The notes: generated by a model from the sequence alone, not told the origin. DNA of 64,000 nucleotides from JAFTYO01 sp045611785 (GCA_045611785.1 JAZKXV010000002.1:1-64000), one strand, 5' to 3'; counted from the stretch's first letter, positions 44,754 to 54,359 are shown. Made by a program: numbers and translations.

Positions 44754-44974
44754 AATGATATTCTTTAGTTATTTGCATAATTATTATTTTGTTCAAAAAA
44801 ACTATAATAATTAATTTATTGTGTCAAGTAATATAAACCCTTTCTTTAGCCTAAATAACAAACACCATTATATGTCTTAAAAAACATGATGTTTTTATTG
44901 TAATTTAGAAAAATATTAATATTTTTAATCGATACTAAAGACTAATTTGTAACCTATTATGTAAAGAGAAAAAC

Positions 44975-46882
44975 ATGCACGAAATTCATCCACTTATTGT
45001 AGATTTAACACTTATTACTGTATATGCGGCAATTACTACACTTATATTCAAAAAGTTAAAACAGCCGATGGTTTTAGGATACTTGCTTGCCGGTATTTTT
45101 GCAGGTCCGTATTTCAACTTTGTACCTACAGTAACTGACCGAACAAATCTAAATCTGTGGGCCGACATCGGTGTAATTTTCTTATTGTTCAGCCTAGGCT
45201 TAGAGTTTAGTTTCAAGAAAATGGTTAGTGTAGGAAAATCTGCCATGATTACAGCTACATTAAACATCTTTTTGATGCTCTTTGTCGGACACTATGTCGG
45301 ATTATTTTTAGGTTGGAGCACAATGGACAGTTTCTTTTTAGGCTCTATGATTTCAATGTCCTCAACAACCATTATTATTAAAGCTTTTGACGATCTTAAC
45401 GTAAAAAAACAAAAATTTACGGATTTAGTTTTTGGCGTATTGGTCATTGAAGATATTATGGGAATTTTACTTTTAGTATTATTGCCGACTGTTGCAATCG
45501 GACGTGGAATAAATAGTGGCGAGCTTGGTTTTAGTACATTAAAACTTTTATTGTTTTTAATATTGTGCTTTGTTATCGGCATTTATTTTGTACCTACCCT
45601 ATTAAAAAAAATCAGCAATTTCTTAAATGATGAAATGTTACTATTGGTTTCAATTGCTCTAAGCCTCAGCATGGTATATTTGGCTGTTTACTCCGGTTTT
45701 TCTTCAGCTTTAGGGGCTTTCATCATGGGATCCATATTATCTGAAACAGGAATAATAAAAAGAATAGAAAACGTTATTAAGCCCTTAAAAGACTTTTTCG
45801 GAGCTGTGTTTTTTGTAACAGTAGGAATGATGGTAAACCCGGAAATGTTTATTGAATACGCATACCCAATTCTAGTTATAACATTGGTTGTTTTAATCGG
45901 TAAAGTAACCTTTTCCATATTCGGATTTGTTGTATCTGGGCAAAACCTAAAAACATCTGTTTACAGCAGTTTTTCTCTTGCACAAGTAGGCGAATTTGCT
46001 TTCATTATTGCAACACTTGGTATGAGCTTAGGCGTAATTGATAATTTTGTATATCCTATAATTGTTGCCGTCTCAGTAATTACAACTTTCCTAACGCCAA
46101 TTATGATAAAAGGATCAAACTACATTTATAAGTTCTTTGATAAAATACTTCCGTCATCATGGTTAAACTATATTGACCAAAGTTCTAAAAGCGAAGTAAC
46201 CACAGTTACGGAAGAAAAATTATGGCGAGAACTGTTTAAGAGTTACTTCATCCGCATAATGCTGTTTTCTATCATATTATACACAATCATAATTTTTGCT
46301 AACCAGAGTATCAGACCGCTTGCTGCAAAATGGTTACCTAACGTACCTATGCGAATTTTAGTTACCACAATAGTGTTAATTATAATGGCACCATTTTTAA
46401 AAGCTCTCATCGGGTGGAACATGATTGTACCTGAAATTATCAGAGACATTTTAGTTAAAATGCATCTTAAAAAACCGGAAACCGTTGAAAAAATTTGCGA
46501 TGAACATACTATAAGTGAAAAATGTATGCCAACCAGCAAAACAATGCTTAATGATATACTTAACGAAAATAAAGAACGCGTCAAAAATTTATTTATATCC
46601 AATAGTCGTATTGCTCGTATATCTGCTGTGTTATGGTACTCCAGAAAATCTAACCGTATACCGCTATTGATTTTAACATCTTTGAGGTTATTGGTGGTCG
46701 CATTTTTTATCGTAACTGCCGTACACTTATTTTTAACTGAAAATCCAAAAGTGATATTAATTTTGCTTATCGGTTCAATCTTTTTAATCATGCAATCAAA
46801 ATGGCTGTTAAATCAATACCTTAAAATGGAAAATCAGTTTTTAGATAATCTGAACGGTGAAAACGAAAAAACACACGATTAA
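44975..46882 (+). CDS. CPA2-family cation:proton antiporter (Kef/RosB-like)
   Basis: A 635-residue membrane transporter. Residues 1 to about 385 form a CPA2 core of about 12 segments, with MVLGYLLAGIFAGP, IGVIFLLFSLGLEFS, the paired acidic region VIEDIMGILLL and FSLAQVGEFAFIIATLG. Classical Kef proteins carry a cytoplasmic TrkA-N (RCK) domain after the core. Here that place is taken by four further hydrophobic segments (around 430-450, 465-485, 575-595 and 600-615) separated by charged loops. It likely exchanges K+ or Na+ for protons, with regulation different from Kef. Confidence 0.85.
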   Translation: MHEIHPLIVDLTLITVYAAITTLIFKKLKQPMVLGYLLAGIFAGPYFNFVPTVTDRTNLNLWADIGVIFLLFSLGLEFSFKKMVSVGKSAMITATLNIFLMLFVGHYVGLFLGWSTMDSFFLGSMISMSSTTIIIKAFDDLNVKKQKFTDLVFGVLVIEDIMGILLLVLLPTVAIGRGINSGELGFSTLKLLLFLILCFVIGIYFVPTLLKKISNFLNDEMLLLVSIALSLSMVYLAVYSGFSSALGAFIMGSILSETGIIKRIENVIKPLKDFFGAVFFVTVGMMVNPEMFIEYAYPILVITLVVLIGKVTFSIFGFVVSGQNLKTSVYSSFSLAQVGEFAFIIATLGMSLGVIDNFVYPIIVAVSVITTFLTPIMIKGSNYIYKFFDKILPSSWLNYIDQSSKSEVTTVTEEKLWRELFKSYFIRIMLFSIILYTIIIFANQSIRPLAAKWLPNVPMRILVTTIVLIIMAPFLKALIGWNMIVPEIIRDILVKMHLKKPETVEKICDEHTISEKCMPTSKTMLNDILNENKERVKNLFISNSRIARISAVLWYSRKSNRIPLLILTSLRLLVVAFFIVTAVHLFLTENPKVILILLIGSIFLIMQSKWLLNQYLKMENQFLDNLNGENEKTHD

Positions 46883-46909
46883 ATTTTATGCAACAGGTTG
46901 TAAAACAAT

Positions 46910-46938
46910 TTGACAAAAGACATAAAATCGGCTACAAT
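46910..46938 (+). promoter_or_regulatory. Near-consensus promoter of the 380-aa unknown gene
   Basis: TTGACA (46910-46915), a 17-bp spacer, TACAAT (46933-46938), 26 bases ahead of the start codon. Confidence 0.8.
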
Positions 46939-46964
46939 TAAGTATGTTTTAATGGAGCTGTTAT

Positions 46965-48107
46965 ATGGTTAAAAGAGAAAACTTTGATAACGAAGATGAT
47001 TTTCTAGAATTTCAGGCTTCAGTTGATAAAAAAATGCGTGAGTTAAATGGCTCTCCTGCAAACGAAGCGCATGGCAGCGAAATAAAAAAACACGTTTCAA
47101 ACACTCTTGCAAATATAAACGCTCAAATAATCATTCAACAACGCTTAGAAGAAGCAAAAAATGCTAACATTGAAATTTTAGCACAAAACAAAGCAAAAGA
47201 AACCTGTTCTAAGCAAGGTGCTGTTTTAGATAATATTATTACAGACATCAACATTTATGGTGGTAATCCTTCAATGCGCAGGGCGTATATTGCTTCAAAA
47301 TATGGAACAGATATTGCACCTGAGTTTAGGTCTAACGATTGCTTAATTGTGCAACTTGCTGCATTAAAATCGGCAAATTTAGAATTTGCCCCTCAAATAT
47401 CAGAGCAAATTACAAACATCACTAAAAGTTTAGCAAATACTTCAATTGATGAAGCTTCTATACAAAACGGTTTAGAAAATAAATCTATTAACATAGCTTC
47501 ATATCTTGATGAAAACGGTTGTGTAAAAAAGGATAGTCAAGGCAACCCCTTGCTTAAAGATGGTGATTTTGCCTTTGTACAAACATCTTCCAACACAACA
47601 GCTCCGAGTGCTTTTCATATATTAAGATTAAACATTGCTGAAGACGGAAAAGTAACCTACTCTGCCGGAAGCAATAATTATGCAAATGCAGAATTAGGAT
47701 CTTTTTACAAGAACTCTTCTTGCGCCATCTTCCATACGCAAGATTATATTGCTGACCTTACCAAAGAACAATATAAAGGTTTAGATCGTGCGCAAGTTAT
47801 GCGTGTAACTACAGAATTGTACCCCGATCAGGTTATAACTGTCGACAGAGAAGCAATTATAAGTGAATGCTACAATAAAAAAATACAAACAACAATGAGC
47901 TACAATCAAGATAGAAAAGAAGAAGCTATCAATAAGATACACTCTGCTGAGCTATCACCTACTGAAAAATTAAGAGCTTTGCAAATGGGAAAAACAATTA
48001 ATCAAGCTAACCAACAACCTGAAAATATAACATTTAGGCAACCGCAAGGTTTCAACATTGCAGCGTTTAACCGCATTCAGGCATTAAGAGCAAAACTTAA
48101 TTCTTAA
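46965..48107 (+). CDS. Protein of unknown function (380 aa)
   Basis: A soluble protein rich in Asn, Ala, Lys and Glu with a helical N-terminal third (ANINAQIIIQQRLEEAKNANIE). The central region has NDCLIVQLAAL, DGDFAFVQTSS and PSAFHILRLN, which could give a Cys-His pair of a papain-like fold, but this is only a suggestion. It has no signal peptide. GGAG precedes the ATG, and the promoter is near consensus, so expression is probably high. I recognise no family. It stops 14 bases before the convergent recG stop codon, without an obvious terminator. Confidence 0.75.
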   Translation: MVKRENFDNEDDFLEFQASVDKKMRELNGSPANEAHGSEIKKHVSNTLANINAQIIIQQRLEEAKNANIEILAQNKAKETCSKQGAVLDNIITDINIYGGNPSMRRAYIASKYGTDIAPEFRSNDCLIVQLAALKSANLEFAPQISEQITNITKSLANTSIDEASIQNGLENKSINIASYLDENGCVKKDSQGNPLLKDGDFAFVQTSSNTTAPSAFHILRLNIAEDGKVTYSAGSNNYANAELGSFYKNSSCAIFHTQDYIADLTKEQYKGLDRAQVMRVTTELYPDQVITVDREAIISECYNKKIQTTMSYNQDRKEEAINKIHSAELSPTEKLRALQMGKTINQANQQPENITFRQPQGFNIAAFNRIQALRAKLNS

Positions 48108-48121
48108 ATTTAATTAGGCTG

Positions 48122-50203
48122 CTAACCTGCTAAATATGTTTTAATTGCCTCATCTTGTTCAAACAGATACAATAAACATCTTAAAGCCTTGCCTCTTTCG
48201 GAAGTTAAGTTTTTATCTGTTTGCAGTATTAAATCTGCATCTTTTTTAGCCGTATAAAGCAAATCTTTATGCTCGCTCAAATCTGCTAACCTGAATTCAT
48301 TAAAACCAGATTGTTTAGTGCCTAAAATTTCACCACCGCCTCTGAGTTCTAAATCTTTTTCAGCAATTAAAAATCCATCTTCGCTGTTTTTCATAATATT
48401 TAATCGCTCATGCGATGTATTGCTTAAAGGATAGCCATATAACAAAATACAGGTAGAAGCTTCAAACCCACGTTTAATACGTCCCCTTAACTGATGCAAC
48501 TGAGCCAATCCAAAACGTTCTGCCTGTTCCACAATCATAATTGTAGCTTCCGGCACATTAACCCCAACTTCAATTACTGTTGTAGCAACCAGCACCGTAT
48601 ATTCACCGGTTTTAAATTTTTCCATTACAGCGTCTTTTTCTTTCTCCTTCATTTTTCCATGAACAAGACCAACTTTTGGACCGAACACTTTCTGCAATGA
48701 AAGATATCTTTCTTGAGCAGCAGCTAAATCTGTTTTCTCAGATTCTTCAACCAATGGACACACCCAATAAGCTCGAGAATTATTTTTAATTTTTCTTTCT
48801 AAAGCTTGGACAACCTCATTTATTTTGGTTACCGGCATAACCCTTGTATCAACGGGCTTTCTACCTTTAGGAACCTCATCTATTTTTGAGTAATCCATAT
48901 CTCCATATTGAGTTAAAACCAATGTTCTTGGTATTGGAGTTGCTGTCATAACCAAAATATCCGGATTATTTCCCTTATTAGTTAACTCTAACCTTTGCTT
49001 TACACCAAAACGATGTTGTTCATCAACCACAACACAGGCTAAATCCTTAAATGCTACGTCTTCTGTAAATAAGGCATGTGTTCCAATTAAAATATTAATT
49101 TCTCCATTTTTAAGAGAACTTAAAATTTCAGCTCTTTTTTTACCTTTAATTTTTCCTGTTAACAGTTCTGTTTTAATTCCGACTATATCCGCCCAATTTC
49201 TCATGGTTTCAAAATGTTGTTTTGCCAATATTTCAGTTGGTGCCATTATAGTTGCTTGTAAACCGCATTCAACTGCATTTAACATACTTAAAAAAGCCAC
49301 AATTGTTTTTCCGCTTCCTACATCTCCTTGTACTAAACGCAACATTTTATACGGCTCTTTTTGATCATGATATATCTCGGTTAAAACTCTTTTTTGAGCA
49401 TCGGTTAAATCAAAACTCAAATTTTCTAAAAGTTTTGTTCTTAATACATTATTTCCAACAACAGTTCTTCCTGCTTGTTTTTTATGACGTTGCCTAACAA
49501 CAGCTAAAGCCAACTGATTTGAAAGTAGCTCATCATATATCAATCTTTTTTTTGCCGGATTTGAACTTTCTATATCAGAAGTACTTGTAGGATTATGAAC
49601 CAATTTTATTGCATCTGAAAATGAAGGAAAACCATTCTGCAATAAAAAATTTTTATCTTGCCATTCCGGCAACTCAGGCAATATTTTCATCCAGTTATTT
49701 TTGAGCTTTAGCATCAGTTTATTAGTAATGCCGGCACATAATGGATAAACAGGTTCAACTGTGTTTAACACATTAAACATTTCAGCTGAAACAATATAAT
49801 CCGGATGGTTCATGTGAAGTTTAGAATTAAAACTTTCTAATTTTCCGCTGATAGCTTTTTGAGAACCGATAGGTAAACTTTTTTGTAAACTGTCTTTATA
49901 ATATTTAAAAAAATTTAATACTAAATCCGTTTTACCATCTATTACGACAATTTTATAAGGTTGTTTTTTAGATGCAGGTATAATGTGCTCCTTTACATAT
50001 ATAACACCAGTCCAAATTCTATTTGGTTGAGCATACATTAAAGGAACAGTATACCTTCTATCAACAACATTAATCGGCAAATGCCATATTAAATCAATAA
50101 TTTTATTTCCGCACAAATGATTTAAGAGCTTAGCATTTTTTGAACCTATACCCGTTAAACTCTCAATACCTAAAAACAGCGAATTTAAAACTAAGGGTCG
50201 CAT
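48122..50203 (-). CDS. recG: ATP-dependent DNA helicase RecG
   Basis: A 693-residue RecG, which remodels stalled replication forks and Holliday junctions. The N-terminal wedge domain (about 1-190, with GIGSKNAKLLNHL) is followed by helicase motifs: GDVGSGKT near residue 296, TEILAKQH, VDEQHRFG, ATPIPRTL, and the TRG region (AERFGLAQLHQLRGRIKRG). Length is typical. It starts seven bases after the rlmN stop. Confidence 0.97.
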   Translation of the reverse strand: MRPLVLNSLFLGIESLTGIGSKNAKLLNHLCGNKIIDLIWHLPINVVDRRYTVPLMYAQPNRIWTGVIYVKEHIIPASKKQPYKIVVIDGKTDLVLNFFKYYKDSLQKSLPIGSQKAISGKLESFNSKLHMNHPDYIVSAEMFNVLNTVEPVYPLCAGITNKLMLKLKNNWMKILPELPEWQDKNFLLQNGFPSFSDAIKLVHNPTSTSDIESSNPAKKRLIYDELLSNQLALAVVRQRHKKQAGRTVVGNNVLRTKLLENLSFDLTDAQKRVLTEIYHDQKEPYKMLRLVQGDVGSGKTIVAFLSMLNAVECGLQATIMAPTEILAKQHFETMRNWADIVGIKTELLTGKIKGKKRAEILSSLKNGEINILIGTHALFTEDVAFKDLACVVVDEQHRFGVKQRLELTNKGNNPDILVMTATPIPRTLVLTQYGDMDYSKIDEVPKGRKPVDTRVMPVTKINEVVQALERKIKNNSRAYWVCPLVEESEKTDLAAAQERYLSLQKVFGPKVGLVHGKMKEKEKDAVMEKFKTGEYTVLVATTVIEVGVNVPEATIMIVEQAERFGLAQLHQLRGRIKRGFEASTCILLYGYPLSNTSHERLNIMKNSEDGFLIAEKDLELRGGGEILGTKQSGFNEFRLADLSEHKDLLYTAKKDADLILQTDKNLTSERGKALRCLLYLFEQDEAIKTYLAG

Positions 50204-50210
50204 AAAACAA

Positions 50211-51275
50211 CTAACTTTCCTGATCTTTCTTAGACTTTAACTGTCCGCATGCAGCTAAAATATCTTGCCCTCTCGGCACCCTGACTGGCGCAGCAAAACC
50301 GGCCTTTTCCAAAGTTGAAGCAAATATTTTTATATTTTCCGGCGTACTGGGCTTAAAGCCACATCCCGGCCACGGATTAAAAGGTATTAAATTAAAAGAA
50401 GCTCTTAATTTATATTTTTTCATTAATGAAATAAGCTCTTTTGCATTCTCCAAAGAATCATTAATACCATCTAACAACAAATATTCAAAAGTAATATATC
50501 GGCTACCATCATTTGTTTGATATTCCTGACAAGCTTTTAACACTTCTTCAATTGAAAATTTATCATTAATAGGCATAATTTGCGAACGTATTTTATTGTT
50601 CGGAGCATGCAAAGAAATAGCCAATCTTACACCAGTTTGCTCCAACGCATGTACAATTTTAGGAGCAATACCTGATGTTGACATTGTTATGCGTCTTCTT
50701 GAAATGGCAATACCATCACCATCTGTTAAAATATTTAAAGCCTTAATCACATTTTCAACATTATGCAACGGTTCACCCATACCCATAACTACAATATTAG
50801 ATAAATATCTGACTTCATTAGTCGGGCTTGGCCATTCGCCATATGTATCTCTTGCTACCATAAATTGACTGACAATTTCTGCTACCGTTAAATTTCTTGT
50901 AAGTTTCTGACTTCCGGTATGGCAAAATTTACATCCTACAGCACAACCGACTTGGGTAGAAATACAAACAGCTCCCCTATCCTCTTCTGGAATATAAACC
51001 ATTTCTACTCTTTGACCATCAGAAAATTCTAAAAGCCATTTACATGTCTTATCTTTTGAAACTTGTTTTGCCACAATTTTTGGTCTTGTGATAGTGTAAC
51101 AATCCTTAAGTTTTTTACGAAAATCTTTCGAAAAAGAGCTCATTTCTTCAAAATCAGTTTTTCCATGAAAATACAACCATTGCCATAGTTGCTTAGCTCT
51201 AAAAGGTTTTTCGCCTAAAGATATAATTTCTTCTTCCAGCTCTTTTTTAGAAAGTCCTATAAGTTCTTTTTTCAT
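50211..51275 (-). CDS. rlmN: Dual-specificity RNA methyltransferase RlmN
   Basis: A 354-residue radical-SAM enzyme that methylates C2 of A2503 in 23S rRNA and A37 in some tRNAs. The CxxxCxxC cluster motif reads CAVGCKFC (residues about 111-118) and the resolving Cys is near the C-terminus (ILAACGQL). The GEPLHNVENV segment is typical. Its ATG overlaps the ialB stop codon in a TAATG junction. Operon order is ialB, rlmN, recG. Confidence 0.97.
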   Translation of the reverse strand: MKKELIGLSKKELEEEIISLGEKPFRAKQLWQWLYFHGKTDFEEMSSFSKDFRKKLKDCYTITRPKIVAKQVSKDKTCKWLLEFSDGQRVEMVYIPEEDRGAVCISTQVGCAVGCKFCHTGSQKLTRNLTVAEIVSQFMVARDTYGEWPSPTNEVRYLSNIVVMGMGEPLHNVENVIKALNILTDGDGIAISRRRITMSTSGIAPKIVHALEQTGVRLAISLHAPNNKIRSQIMPINDKFSIEEVLKACQEYQTNDGSRYITFEYLLLDGINDSLENAKELISLMKKYKLRASFNLIPFNPWPGCGFKPSTPENIKIFASTLEKAGFAAPVRVPRGQDILAACGQLKSKKDQES

Positions 51276-51778
51276 TATTTTTTACCACACTTTGCACTAA
51301 TTGCTTTATAAGCACGCATAAAACCTTTTAACGAATATGTATCTTTTGTGTTTGTACCTCTTGATGATACACCGTCAATAATCATTCTTTCACCACGCTT
51401 CATAGCGTTTACAAGATTTTTATCATCTTGTGTTGTATATGTCCAAGCTTTATCATCAGATGTAAATAAATTAAACGTCTCTTTTCCTATTTTTACAATT
51501 GCTTTTGATTCTGGTTTATATGTATATCCTGCAACTATATTTACCACATCAAAGCTATTGTCGGCTTGTCTATGTGTAACAACAGCATATATATCGCCTC
51601 TTTTAGTATATTTTCCCTCATCTTTTTTAGGAGTAGAAGCCATATAACAAACATTTTTTCCATTTTCCTTATATGTATAAGCAGCCCAATCTCCATAGTC
51701 GCCTATATGACGAGGAGCTTCCATTGCATTTGCAGAAAAAGACATTAAAGTAAAAAATAAAGCCATATATTTCATCAT
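51275..51778 (-). CDS. IalB-family exported protein
   Basis: A 167-residue exported protein of the invasion-associated locus B family, named from Bartonella and widespread in alphaproteobacteria. It has a signal peptide (MMKYMALFFTLMSFSANA) and a beta-rich domain with WAAYTYKENGKNVCYMAS and the C-terminal FMRAYKAISAKCG, whose two Cys probably form a disulfide. The in-frame codons upstream (to 51823) would put extra residues before the signal peptide, so I start at 51778. Its operon with rlmN and recG may be only positional. Confidence 0.82.
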   Translation of the reverse strand: MMKYMALFFTLMSFSANAMEAPRHIGDYGDWAAYTYKENGKNVCYMASTPKKDEGKYTKRGDIYAVVTHRQADNSFDVVNIVAGYTYKPESKAIVKIGKETFNLFTSDDKAWTYTTQDDKNLVNAMKRGERMIIDGVSSRGTNTKDTYSLKGFMRAYKAISAKCGKK

Positions 51779-51880
51779 CTTATAATACCTATTCATCAAC
51801 ATGTTAATAAAATTTAGTTGCATTATAAATTTAAACTGTTAAAAGAAAGCAAACAATTATAATTTTATTAGGGTAGTTTT

Positions 51881-53107
51881 ATGATTAAAACCGAATATCT
51901 TAATCCAAATCTCATTATTAAAGATCAAGGTATTTTAAAACTTTTCCAGACTGTTGAACATCATGGTGGTGTATTACGTTTTGTCGGTGGTGCGGTTAGA
52001 GACGTTTTAGCCGGAATAGAAGGCTTCGAAATTGACTTAGCAACAGATTTATCTCCCGATGAGTTAGTTGAAGCTTGTCAAGAAAGCGGTTTAAAAACCG
52101 TTCCGATAGGCCTTAAATATGCCACAACCGGAGTAATTATCTCTAACAAAGTTGTTGAAATCTCTCATTTAAGAAAAACAGGTGGAACATATAAATATTC
52201 TTCTGATTTTGAATTTACCGATGACTGGACTTGTGACGCCTCAAAGCGTGACTTAACCATTAATGCTGTATACGCAGATCAACGAGGTAATGTTTTTGAT
52301 TATTACAACGGAATTGAAGACCTAGAAAACGGAATTGTTAAATTTATAGGCAACCCTGAAGACCGAATTAAAGAAGCTCCGATTCGCATTATGCGTTTTT
52401 TCAGATTCTATTCTATTTTCGGTAAAAATGAGCCAAATTTGAAATCGCTCAAAGCATGTGTCGAAAACAAAAAACTATTAAAAGATATTGCTATTGAACA
52501 CGTCAGAGACGAGTTATTCAAAATTTTATTAACAGATAATGCTGTCAACACTTTAAGATACATTTTTGAAAATGACATCTTAGATTATATTTTACCTATG
52601 TACGGCAATTTATCAGATTTAGAAACTTTACAAAAAATCGTAAAACAGAACTCTTTAAGTCCGGATGCTTTAAGATGTTTATACATATTGTATCAACCAG
52701 ATGCAGCATTGGCTGAAAATTTAGCTGTCAGATTACACCTTACCAAAAAACAAAAATCTCATTTGGTAAATTGGAGTAGCTTTATCTTTAACGAAACAAA
52801 AATTGACGATAAAGATTATCTTACAAAAGTATGTTACATGTTTGATAAAGATTTTTGCATTGATAAAATTTTATTTACAGTTGCAAAAAACACACACCAT
52901 ACAACAGATATATCAAACATAATTGATATGGTTAACCAAATTTGTATTCCTGAATTTTCCATCAAAGGAAAAGACCTAATAAATGAAGGCTTAACCGATT
53001 ATGGTAAAATAAAAGACATACTGGAAAAAATTGAAAAAGATTGGATAGATAATAATTTTCAAGATACCATGGAAAATCTTTTACAAAAAGCAAAAGCATT
53101 GTTTTAA
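51881..53107 (+). CDS. cca: CCA tRNA nucleotidyltransferase
   Basis: A 408-residue class II polymerase-beta-type nucleotidyltransferase. The head has RFVGGAVRDVLAG (residues about 31-43) and the metal-binding EIDLATD, followed by RRDLTINA-like SKRDLTINAVYAD and the RIMRFFRFYS segment. The enzyme adds or repairs CCA at tRNA 3' ends. Poly(A) polymerase is the close alternative, but the size and motif spacing fit alphaproteobacterial CCA enzymes. A terminator-like hairpin follows. Confidence 0.9.
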   Translation: MIKTEYLNPNLIIKDQGILKLFQTVEHHGGVLRFVGGAVRDVLAGIEGFEIDLATDLSPDELVEACQESGLKTVPIGLKYATTGVIISNKVVEISHLRKTGGTYKYSSDFEFTDDWTCDASKRDLTINAVYADQRGNVFDYYNGIEDLENGIVKFIGNPEDRIKEAPIRIMRFFRFYSIFGKNEPNLKSLKACVENKKLLKDIAIEHVRDELFKILLTDNAVNTLRYIFENDILDYILPMYGNLSDLETLQKIVKQNSLSPDALRCLYILYQPDAALAENLAVRLHLTKKQKSHLVNWSSFIFNETKIDDKDYLTKVCYMFDKDFCIDKILFTVAKNTHHTTDISNIIDMVNQICIPEFSIKGKDLINEGLTDYGKIKDILEKIEKDWIDNNFQDTMENLLQKAKALF

Positions 53108-53112
53108 TTTCT

Positions 53113-53138
53113 AAAGCCACCAATCAGCAGGTGGTTTT
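53113..53138 (+). terminator. Terminator of cca
   Basis: AAAGCCACC pairs with GGTGGTTTT (one mismatch-free stem, 8-base loop), just after the cca stop. Confidence 0.75.
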
Positions 53139-53140
53139 AG

Positions 53141-53271
53141 AATAGAGCAAAATTTGTTCCAACGCCAGGCTCTGAAAAAGATGAGCAAATTCTGATTATG
53201 ATGTACAACACCCAAATCGATTTACTTATTATGAGCACGATGATTATACAGTAATCTTTGCAAAACCCTAA
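53141..53271 (+). pseudogene. Possible remnant of a small gene, frameshifted
   Basis: One frame reads AKFVPTPGSEKDEQ (to about 53188), and a second frame continues from 53188 with NSDYDVQHPNRFTYYEHD and ends IFAKP at a TAA (53269-53271). Joined by one frameshift they give a protein-like peptide of about 42 residues, followed directly by a terminator. No ribosome site or start is visible, and I recognise no family. It may be chance. Confidence 0.3.
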
Positions 53272-53275
53272 ACCT

Positions 53276-53307
53276 AAAATGCTTCTTAAAAAATAAGAAG
53301 CATTTTT
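53276..53307 (+). terminator. Terminator-like hairpin
   Basis: AAAATGCTTCTTA pairs with TAAGAAGCATTTT around AAAAA, followed by T-rich sequence. It sits directly after the possible remnant. Confidence 0.75.
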
Positions 53308-53318
53308 ATTATAATAAA

Positions 53319-53347
53319 AAACCATCTTCTTATTGAGAAGATGGTGT
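53319..53347 (-). terminator. Terminator of the tRNA-Arg gene
   Basis: ACCATCTTCT pairs with AGAAGATGGT, followed by TTTTTT on the minus strand, two bases beyond the tRNA 3' end. Confidence 0.85.
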
Positions 53348-53348
53348 A

Positions 53349-53425
53349 TGGCGTCAGCGGCGGGACTCGAACCCACTACCCACAGTTTAGGAAACTGTTG
53401 CTCTATCCTGATGAGCTACGCCGAC
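53349..53425 (-). tRNA. tRNA-Arg (anticodon CCU)
   Basis: A 77-base cloverleaf with the 3' CCA encoded. The acceptor stem pairs GTCGGCG with CGCTGAC (one G-U pair). The D arm contains AGCTCATCAGGATAGAGC, the anticodon arm is ACAGT-TTCCTAA-ACTGT with anticodon CCT (plus-strand 53389-53391), and the T arm has GGTTCGAGTCC. It reads AGG codons. It stands alone, with its own terminator. Confidence 0.97.
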
Positions 53426-53490
53426 AATCTAATTATTTTAGTATATTTAATTAAAACAAAAATCAAGATAAATTTGACTTATTAAACGAT

Positions 53491-53516
53491 AAAAGGAGCC
53501 TGTTACGGCTCCTTTT
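53491..53516 (-). terminator. Terminator of the 242-aa unknown gene
   Basis: AAAAGGAGCC pairs with GGCTCCTTTT around a 6-base loop, 14 bases beyond the stop codon on the minus strand. Confidence 0.9.
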
Positions 53517-53529
53517 ACTAATAGATTGC

Positions 53530-54258
53530 TTAACCCTCATAGACAAGAGTATCACCTCTTACTGTGAAGATTGATACCTTCTCACCCTCTGCGAAGTTAA
53601 GTTCGTTGAACTCTTCTCTGCCAAGTGGTATAATTGCCGGCACACCACAGTGGATATCGCAGAATAACCAACCCTTTGTTACCTCGCCAGACTGGGCATC
53701 AGAGATACCTATAGGCGTTGCAAACACCTGATAAGTTCTGTCCTTAAGAAAATATCCGCACGATTTCTTCTTAAAGGTCACCTCGTACACTGCAGGGAGA
53801 GTGTTATCAGGAGCAAAATCCAACAGATTTTTCTCGGTCCTGATATACTCAAACATCTCTGCTACAGCTTTACGGTCTCTACATCCTCCGTCAGGAAGAA
53901 CCAACGCAAATTTATCGCCTATACGGTGATAAACTGCAGACTCTGCAAGAACTACATCGTCTTCAAGAATCTTTGCCGGCTCATACATAGAGAAAATCTG
54001 TCCATATCCTCTTGTGCTGAAGACCTTTTCCTGCTGATGGGGAAGAAAACTCTGCATAAAGAGCTTGTCTTTGCCGCATCTGAAAAAGAACTTACCGTGC
54101 TTGTATTTACTTACGCCAACTACAAACAAGAAGCCATCTGGCACTCTATGCTGAAGTGCAAACTCGTGGAACTTCTGAGGGGTAATAGCCTCAAAGTCTG
54201 ACAATGATGAATGGAGAGGACTCTTTTTCTGTGTCTTGTTAAAAAGCAATGCATCCAT
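53530..54258 (-). CDS. Protein of unknown function (242 aa), single-gene unit
   Basis: A soluble beta-rich protein with many aromatic residues. Segments such as VPDGFLFVVGVSKYKHGKFFF, KVFSTRGYGQIFSMYEPAKI and GWLFCDIHCGVPAIIPLG recur at regular spacing, suggesting a compact beta fold. I recognise no family. No Shine-Dalgarno site precedes the ATG. The promoter is near consensus and a terminator follows, so the gene is a self-contained unit. It is visibly richer in GC than the ftsI gene beside it, which suggests acquisition. Confidence 0.78.
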   Translation of the reverse strand: MDALLFNKTQKKSPLHSSLSDFEAITPQKFHEFALQHRVPDGFLFVVGVSKYKHGKFFFRCGKDKLFMQSFLPHQQEKVFSTRGYGQIFSMYEPAKILEDDVVLAESAVYHRIGDKFALVLPDGGCRDRKAVAEMFEYIRTEKNLLDFAPDNTLPAVYEVTFKKKSCGYFLKDRTYQVFATPIGISDAQSGEVTKGWLFCDIHCGVPAIIPLGREEFNELNFAEGEKVSIFTVRGDTLVYEG

Positions 54259-54321
54259 AAGTGTTAATTTTAGATTTGTTATTATATAGATTAATTGTAA
54301 GAATAATTAAATAGTGAGTTT

Positions 54322-54350
54322 AATATATGACTAAAATTAAAATTTGTCAA
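54322..54350 (-). promoter_or_regulatory. Near-consensus promoter of the 242-aa unknown gene
   Basis: On the minus strand TTGACA (54350-54345), 17 bp, TATATT (54327-54322); the leader to the ATG is about 55 bases. Confidence 0.8.
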
Positions 54351-54359
54351 TAGAGAAAA

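Noticed and set aside
53137..53376. 79-codon minus-strand open frame overlapping the tRNA
   Set aside because: It begins inside the tRNA gene and crosses two terminators, so it is not credible as a gene.
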